Shown here: in pieces, positions 15,701 to 18,606 of the stretch
Layout of the letters: each line of letters opens with the position of its first letter
How positions within the stretch are numbered: position 1 is the first letter of the stretch
Origin: an uncultured Verrucomicrobiales bacterium
GTDB taxonomy: Bacteria > Verrucomicrobiota > Verrucomicrobiia > Verrucomicrobiales > Akkermansiaceae
Reading direction: 5' to 3'
Assembly: GCA_937885815.1 (NCBI GenBank)
Contig: CALABM010000030.1
Location: 1 to 18,606 of the forward strand
Length of the DNA: 18,606 nt
The notes under the pieces: generated by a model
What the model saw: only the letters and a program-made list of their open reading frames with translations
Databases searched by the model: none
Told to the model about the DNA's origin: nothing
Program-made: the position numbers and the translations under genes

Positions 15701-16218
15701 AGCCCTCTCCGGATGACTCTATGCGCCTGACCACCGCCGCGGACTCCCTCTCCTACTGGTGGGAAAATGAGTTCGGCATCTCGCGCCTGCTGAGCAATCA
15801 CCCCGGTGAACCCACTGAGCTGTACTACAGCCCCATCACCGTCTGCATACGTGCAGAGAAAGAAACTGAGGATACGGATCTCGCCATTGCTCTCATGGCC
15901 GGCCTGAAGGCCGGGGCCACCCTTCAGTTAAGCACCTCCACCATGCGCCCTTGGCTGCCGCGCACCCTGCAGGAGCTTGGTGTCCCGGCCCGCGTGGAGA
16001 ACAGAGAAGAGTTCGAAAACCGCTTCCCCTCCATGGCGGCAGATGGCATCACCGTGCGTGACCCCGCCGCAAGTGATCGCGCTGTATCCGTGGCTGAGGC
16101 CTGTGGCCTGCGCCTCTCTCGTGCGGGCATTATGGCGAATGGCCGCCTAGAGCTCATTCACTATATGCAGGAGCACACCATTACCCGCCGTACGAACACT
16201 AAGTACAATCCGCTTTAA
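12721..16218 (+). CDS. PutA-family bifunctional protein with apparently degenerate active sites
   Basis: The 1165-residue protein has the full layout of long bifunctional PutA proteins (proline dehydrogenase plus glutamate-semialdehyde dehydrogenase). There is a helical N-terminus, a PRODH barrel (about 150-440; LVKGSHLSAER at 303-313, THNPFDIAYALL at 357-368), an aldehyde dehydrogenase (about 510-970) with APGNIHPLA (640-648), VIYKPA (664-669) and the P5CDH-type GGPNYL (957-962), and a PutA-like C-terminal domain ending YMQEHTITRR. Several residues needed for catalysis appear replaced. The paired PRODH Arg (YLVRR) reads YLLEL; the Lys of VSVKIS reads Glu195; the Arg before LVKG is Leu; the dehydrogenase Cys (GQxC) is Pro774 with a Cys one residue earlier; and the catalytic Glu position is Ala. 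The frame is intact throughout, so it is not a simple pseudogene. It could be a pseudoenzyme or have a new activity. Confidence 0.8.
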   Translation: MGDTDISAQVQEAKSKKWDDRTLAQKAANLALLLHTEAIRRLKSDERTLLSALSKLTADETNRIFLRNFCAQVLQAPQEQQSDNLRNLITVSGGVPTFFGTMARLRFRAAAMAARSMQKAAMGEVRRIFRSTFGELTLPRSEKARRRIREHSADKLTPAIQPLTPAVFGKKGASKYIEVLTSLCTEHPEIGLVVEPLRLCPSLSPCSPGTGARELADKLTRLLMALPTKGKQAPIILEATNSALLPIIIEGCKRVLSKKAHRQANLILELPAYLNAAPSLLRDLTDWAKGRKKKETPPLKVLLVKGSHLSAERECAFLYGKESGAAPNKAATEARYKQLIHQAISADKNCICPIIGTHNPFDIAYALLDWGRSGREGMPPFIFRAGLGNHLGRLLAAQGSEVIITAGTTEEEQGDLYGFEIYLLELVNELSRPDGYLTHGYAVSESDIGWSRMRQHFLAALSGREEAPSDSEPSAAVPFNAGHLNCTNRAATDAFYAEATAELERSQAPFPLILDGKPAESPLCCIHRSLIAPGLEDYRFVSADYNFVKQIAHGASAAADYNETDEAERRNHILRLARRLNKRRTELAALLVRDAGFTYADAEEELRNAIDAANFYEQSASADGLKDGTMPEPLGTVVVAPGNIHPLADAVGGICAAWIMGNSVIYKPAAYNILLGHRLMEILNDAGMTEPFLRLLPCLDNEIAVKLMTSPRVDGVITSLPNALVEQIAAGRPGIPLCSAPTGISTVYISAQGDWQQAIRDISASAFRRSGQCPTAPHALLVHAEVYDNHLFINALKDAIESQHAAPGNREGATLGGLATLLTAEQQNLLTSEVKNNKELNWLVEPHPMEMGSLIWSPGIITGVKAGSDLLRTIATLPIIALIRVESTTSAANQQKDISAGQAAAIYSPDEGDITLWQRPLHSLAHLCINCCPAARPGLRPFGTARPALRGAAPLPGGPNYLTALANWQETARPQRRGKQRNMPFSPWETLIPKPSPDDSMRLTTAADSLSYWWENEFGISRLLSNHPGEPTELYYSPITVCIRAEKETEDTDLAIALMAGLKAGATLQLSTSTMRPWLPRTLQELGVPARVENREEFENRFPSMAADGITVRDPAASDRAVSVAEACGLRLSRAGIMANGRLELIHYMQEHTITRRTNTKYNPL

Positions 16219-16239
16219 TTCCATTTCACCGCAAGCGCA

Positions 16240-16271
16240 GAAGCCCGGAGTTCCTCAGAACTCCGGGCTTC
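16240..16271. terminator. Bidirectional hairpin terminator between convergent genes
   Basis: A 14-bp perfect stem, GAAGCCCGGAGTTC (16240-16253) with GAACTCCGGGCTTC (16258-16271), has a CTCA loop. It lies 21 bases after the PutA-like stop and 4 bases from the end of the convergent phosphoesterase gene. Neither side has a real U-tract, so termination may rely on the hairpin alone or it may act as an RNA 3'-end stabiliser. Confidence 0.65.
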
Positions 16272-16275
16272 TCAC

Positions 16276-17874
16276 TTATAAAGCTTCTTGGCTGCTCACT
16301 TTCTCACCACTCGGAATGACATCTACCGGAAGGGGCACATCTTCAGCCACGGGCGGCTGAGCCTGAGGCTGCTCCTCCGGCTGCACAGGCGGCTGTGCCG
16401 GCATACGCATTTCCTCCTTACCGGGAAGCCTGTAGAGCTCTATATCATTGCCACGGGACCAGTGCACCAGCGAGGGACGTGCTTTTCGGAAAAGAGGATT
16501 GGATGTCATGTGGCACATCGAGTTAATCCCCAACACGCCGCAATGCTCGCCAAGATACCCTTCAACCTCAGCACTATACTCAGGATGGCGGTAATAGAGG
16601 CGGTAGCCATCCGGCTCATGATCATGCCCACGCAGCACGTAAGTGATGGCACGGCCGGTAAGTTTCAGGTGGAGGCGGCGGTAAGTATCCATATCCCCCA
16701 CACCCATGCGGCAGCCCATATGCCCACGGTTCGGCGGCTGACACGCCGTGTTCCGCTGCAGGCGAATCCAAGTAAAATCATCCACCCATTTACACTGCTC
16801 ACTCTCGGGCACGCTCTCCAGCAGAGGCCTGTTCTGCAACGTGGTGAACTCATCCTGATGGGCCAGAATATACTGCTGCATATCCGTATGCGGCACACCG
16901 GCATGCACCAGCAGTATTGTAGCATTCTCCGGCCCTTGCCCAAGTGACGTCAGCTCAGCCACCACCGGTGAAATACGAGCCAGCTCAATTGACGCGCAGC
17001 CCACATTTTCTGCCTCTTCCGTCAGGCCATCCTCTATCATTTCATTAAGGAATCCCGGAGTCTCAGCAGGCATCACCACGGAGAAAAACATCCCGCTGCG
17101 CCCACGCCTCAATGCTGCATCATGATTACCTCTCAGGCACAGCAGTGAAATGCCATCTTCACCGCCCTTCATCAGCATATCCTCAATCATCGCAAGGCAA
17201 GGCACCTCGGATTCTCCGCGGTCTATCACATCACCAAGCAGTATCAGGCATGCCTTGCGCCCACTCTCCACCGCTTTCTCTCTCACCATCGCCCAAGCGC
17301 GCAGAAGCACCTCAAATGATGAATGCAAATCACCCATCACCCAGTAATCCACATCTTCCTCTGCCTCCAACAGCAAAGATGCTCCTTCCGGACGCTCCGC
17401 AGCCCATTTTCTGAACTTGCAGGCTATTTCCACCACCTTCTCCGTTGACGTGTAGCGGTTGTAGAGCTGCAGCATATACTCTTGCCCCAGCTTCTCACGC
17501 AAAGCCTCCTCCGTGGGAGGCTCAGCACATATGTGCAACCCGGGCACAGGATTCTGCAACTCCGGCTCCAACTCCTGATTACAGAACTCCGCCCAAAGAG
17601 CTTCGACCTCAGCAGTATCATCCACCGGTTCCACCACATCTTCACCCGCCTCCTTCGGCTCCGAGCTCACCACGAGTTCCTCTAACTTTTGCTGGCGAGA
17701 AATCTCCATATCTTTTATCCTTTGTGCATTTTTTATCTTATATAACTGAAAAAGAATGGTACAGACCATCATCATCACTAGGCAGACAAACCACAGAATA
17801 CATACCAGCTGGTATACAAAGGGCTTATTACCCAGCTCACAAACCCACTGGTAAATAAATGGCTCAACTTCCAT
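16276..17874 (-). CDS. Membrane-anchored metallophosphatase (PPP-like)
   Basis: The 532-residue protein has an N-terminal membrane segment (about 20-45), a charged linker, and a calcineurin-like phosphoesterase domain from about residue 176. All two-metal motifs are present: GDLH (181-184), GDVIDRG (214-220), GNHD (249-252), VHAG (323-326) and GHDH (416-419). The spacing and GDVIDRG resemble serine/threonine PPP phosphatases or diadenosine tetraphosphatases, though GNHD replaces the usual GNHE. The short N-terminus before the helix and the basic residues after it suggest that the enzyme domain faces the cytoplasm. The C-terminus is a Pro/Gln/Glu-rich tail (about 490-525) of the sort that is often flexible. 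Substrate is unknown: phosphoprotein or nucleotide. It converges on the PutA-like gene, with a shared terminator hairpin between them. Confidence 0.85.
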   Translation of the reverse strand: MEVEPFIYQWVCELGNKPFVYQLVCILWFVCLVMMMVCTILFQLYKIKNAQRIKDMEISRQQKLEELVVSSEPKEAGEDVVEPVDDTAEVEALWAEFCNQELEPELQNPVPGLHICAEPPTEEALREKLGQEYMLQLYNRYTSTEKVVEIACKFRKWAAERPEGASLLLEAEEDVDYWVMGDLHSSFEVLLRAWAMVREKAVESGRKACLILLGDVIDRGESEVPCLAMIEDMLMKGGEDGISLLCLRGNHDAALRRGRSGMFFSVVMPAETPGFLNEMIEDGLTEEAENVGCASIELARISPVVAELTSLGQGPENATILLVHAGVPHTDMQQYILAHQDEFTTLQNRPLLESVPESEQCKWVDDFTWIRLQRNTACQPPNRGHMGCRMGVGDMDTYRRLHLKLTGRAITYVLRGHDHEPDGYRLYYRHPEYSAEVEGYLGEHCGVLGINSMCHMTSNPLFRKARPSLVHWSRGNDIELYRLPGKEEMRMPAQPPVQPEEQPQAQPPVAEDVPLPVDVIPSGEKVSSQEAL

Positions 17875-17910
17875 ATATACTTATTCTTTCAGTTTTCCTT
17901 AGCTTATATC

Positions 17911-17939
17911 CTTATATCACTCACCCCCGTACCCGTCAA
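17911..17939 (-). promoter_or_regulatory. Promoter of the metallophosphatase gene
   Basis: Minus-strand TTGACG (17934-17939), a 17-base spacer and TATAAG (17911-17916) predict a leader of about 30 bases before the ATG at 17874. The -10 box lies in a tandem repeat of GATATAAG (17911-17918 and 17903-17910), so a second TATAAG sits 8 bases downstream. AAGGAA occurs in the leader but too far from the ATG to be a normal ribosome binding site. Confidence 0.55.
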
Positions 17940-18093
17940 GTAAAAAAGCTAATTCAGGCACGCTATGCCAGAGAACTCGAGCCTCTCACCTAGCCATAAA
18001 AAAAGCTCCTCTGAAGCAGCAAACAAGAAGACCTACTATACCGTGATAACAAGCCACGGAAAGAAGCACCATAGCCCAACGCTTGCAATTTAA
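17940..18093. other. Intergenic stretch with no recognisable gene
   Basis: Between the metallophosphatase promoter and the terminator of the PEP-CTERM gene I see no open frame with family features, no RNA gene fold and no repeat. It is moderately AT-rich with two short A-runs. Confidence 0.5.
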
Positions 18094-18123
18094 GAGCCGC
18101 TGTTCATTTCCGAACAGCGGCTC
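18094..18123 (-). terminator. Hairpin terminator of the PEP-CTERM gene
   Basis: The arms GAGCCGCTGTTC (18094-18105) and GAACAGCGGCTC (18112-18123) pair perfectly over 12 bp with a 6-base loop, 31 bases after the stop codon. Minus-strand sequence after the stem is TTAAATTG, a weak U-tract. Confidence 0.65.
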
Positions 18124-18154
18124 ATCCATTTAACTCATCCTGGAAATCTGCCTA

Positions 18155-18606
18155 TTATTTTCTACGGCGGCGCATAGCCAGAGCGGCCAGTGCTACAAGG
18201 CTCAGAGTCACCGTGGTGGGTTCGGGCACCGCCATACCGATGCTCAGCTCGCCGAGGCCATCGCCGAGAGAGGTATCGTAAATCAGGAAGTAATTGTCCG
18301 AGAGGTTCGTGAAGAAATCCTTAGCCAGCACGCTATCCTCCAGAGTAATGGAAGTGAAAGCATTCTGAGAAGAGCCCAGATAGAGGGCATCCACGCCGGT
18401 GAAGAGAGTCACACTCTCCCCTGCTTTCATGGACTTCACCTCATCATACAGAGAGCCCGTCAGGCTCAGGCCGGTTTCCAAGCGCACGTCACTGCCCATC
18501 TGCACAGCACCCGCCATGTTGAGAGAAGCGCCCGTCTTCATCACAAGGTCAGCATTCAGCGTGACGCCTGTGCCGAAGGTGGCGATTTCTCTCACGCTGA
18601 TACGAG
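18155..18606 (-). CDS. PEP-CTERM surface protein, 3' end only
   Basis: The last 150 or so codons of a gene that runs off the right edge; the frame is open to base 18606 with no credible start, and the GTG at 18595 is likely internal. The visible part has beta-rich, Gly/Asn/Ser-containing text (TGASLNMAGAVQMGSD, RLETGLSLTG), as in autotransporter-like or beta-helical surface proteins. It ends with the sorting tail VPEPTT, a hydrophobic helix (VTLSLVALAALAM) and RRRRK. This tail is the known recognition signal of exosortases, here encoded at 10978. The protein would be exported, anchored in the inner membrane by the tail, then processed. Its function is unknown. A terminator hairpin follows at 18094-18123. 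Confidence 0.88.
   Translation of the reverse strand, partial: RISVREIATFGTGVTLNADLVMKTGASLNMAGAVQMGSDVRLETGLSLTGSLYDEVKSMKAGESVTLFTGVDALYLGSSQNAFTSITLEDSVLAKDFFTNLSDNYFLIYDTSLGDGLGELSIGMAVPEPTTVTLSLVALAALAMRRRRK

Noticed and set aside
18593..18595. GTG as the start of the PEP-CTERM gene
   Set aside because: The frame stays open to the window edge, there is no signal peptide after this codon, and surface proteins of this type are usually much longer.

Overview
The window looks like part of a Verrucomicrobiota chromosome, most likely an Akkermansia-like gut bacterium. The main clues are a surface protein ending in a Val-Pro-Glu-Pro / hydrophobic / Arg-rich PEP-CTERM tail and an exosortase gene with an EpsI-like partner. 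DNA is moderately GC-rich, genes are tightly packed on both strands, and Shine-Dalgarno sequences are scarce. The genus is inferred; no rRNA or marker tree is available here. I found no tRNA, rRNA, CRISPR array, insertion sequence or attachment site, and no gene-free stretch longer than 300 bases.

Layout. 1-2284: a TIM-barrel sugar-phosphate isomerase/epimerase-like protein (+) converges with, and overlaps by 12 bases, an acyl-ACP thioesterase (-); a small unknown protein (-) follows. 2285-6434: a tyrosine phenol-lyase/tryptophanase family enzyme (-) is divergent from a tandem M16 metallopeptidase (+), with an 11-bp perfect dyad between them. 6464-9819: a minus-strand operon of an Aas-like AMP-dependent acyl ligase and two tandem phosphatase paralogues, the last a lipoprotein. 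9947-10879: PRPP synthetase (-), divergent from exosortase plus EpsI-like protein (+, 10978-12650). 12721-16218: a 1165-residue PutA-family protein (+). 16276-17874: a membrane-anchored metallophosphatase (-). 18155-18606: the 3' end of a PEP-CTERM protein (-). Perfect GC-rich hairpins sit between several transcription units.

How the genes may work together. Exosortase and EpsI-like protein would process and anchor PEP-CTERM proteins such as the one at the right edge. The thioesterase and the Aas-like ligase are complementary activities (release and re-activation of acyl chains), although not adjacent. The remaining genes look like separate housekeeping or amino-acid-metabolism units.

The strongest points of interest are: (1) a recurring promoter, TTGNNN-17-TAGAAT, whose -10 box lies exactly 6 bases before the ATG in three genes and 9-11 bases before it in two more, implying leaderless or nearly leaderless mRNAs; (2) a full-length PutA homologue that appears to have lost catalytic residues in both its proline dehydrogenase and aldehyde dehydrogenase halves; (3) an Aas-like fusion whose acyltransferase half has lost its HX4D motif; (4) a tyrosine-phenol-lyase-like enzyme with altered cofactor-site residues. 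Alignments to family members were made by eye from memory and need a real alignment.
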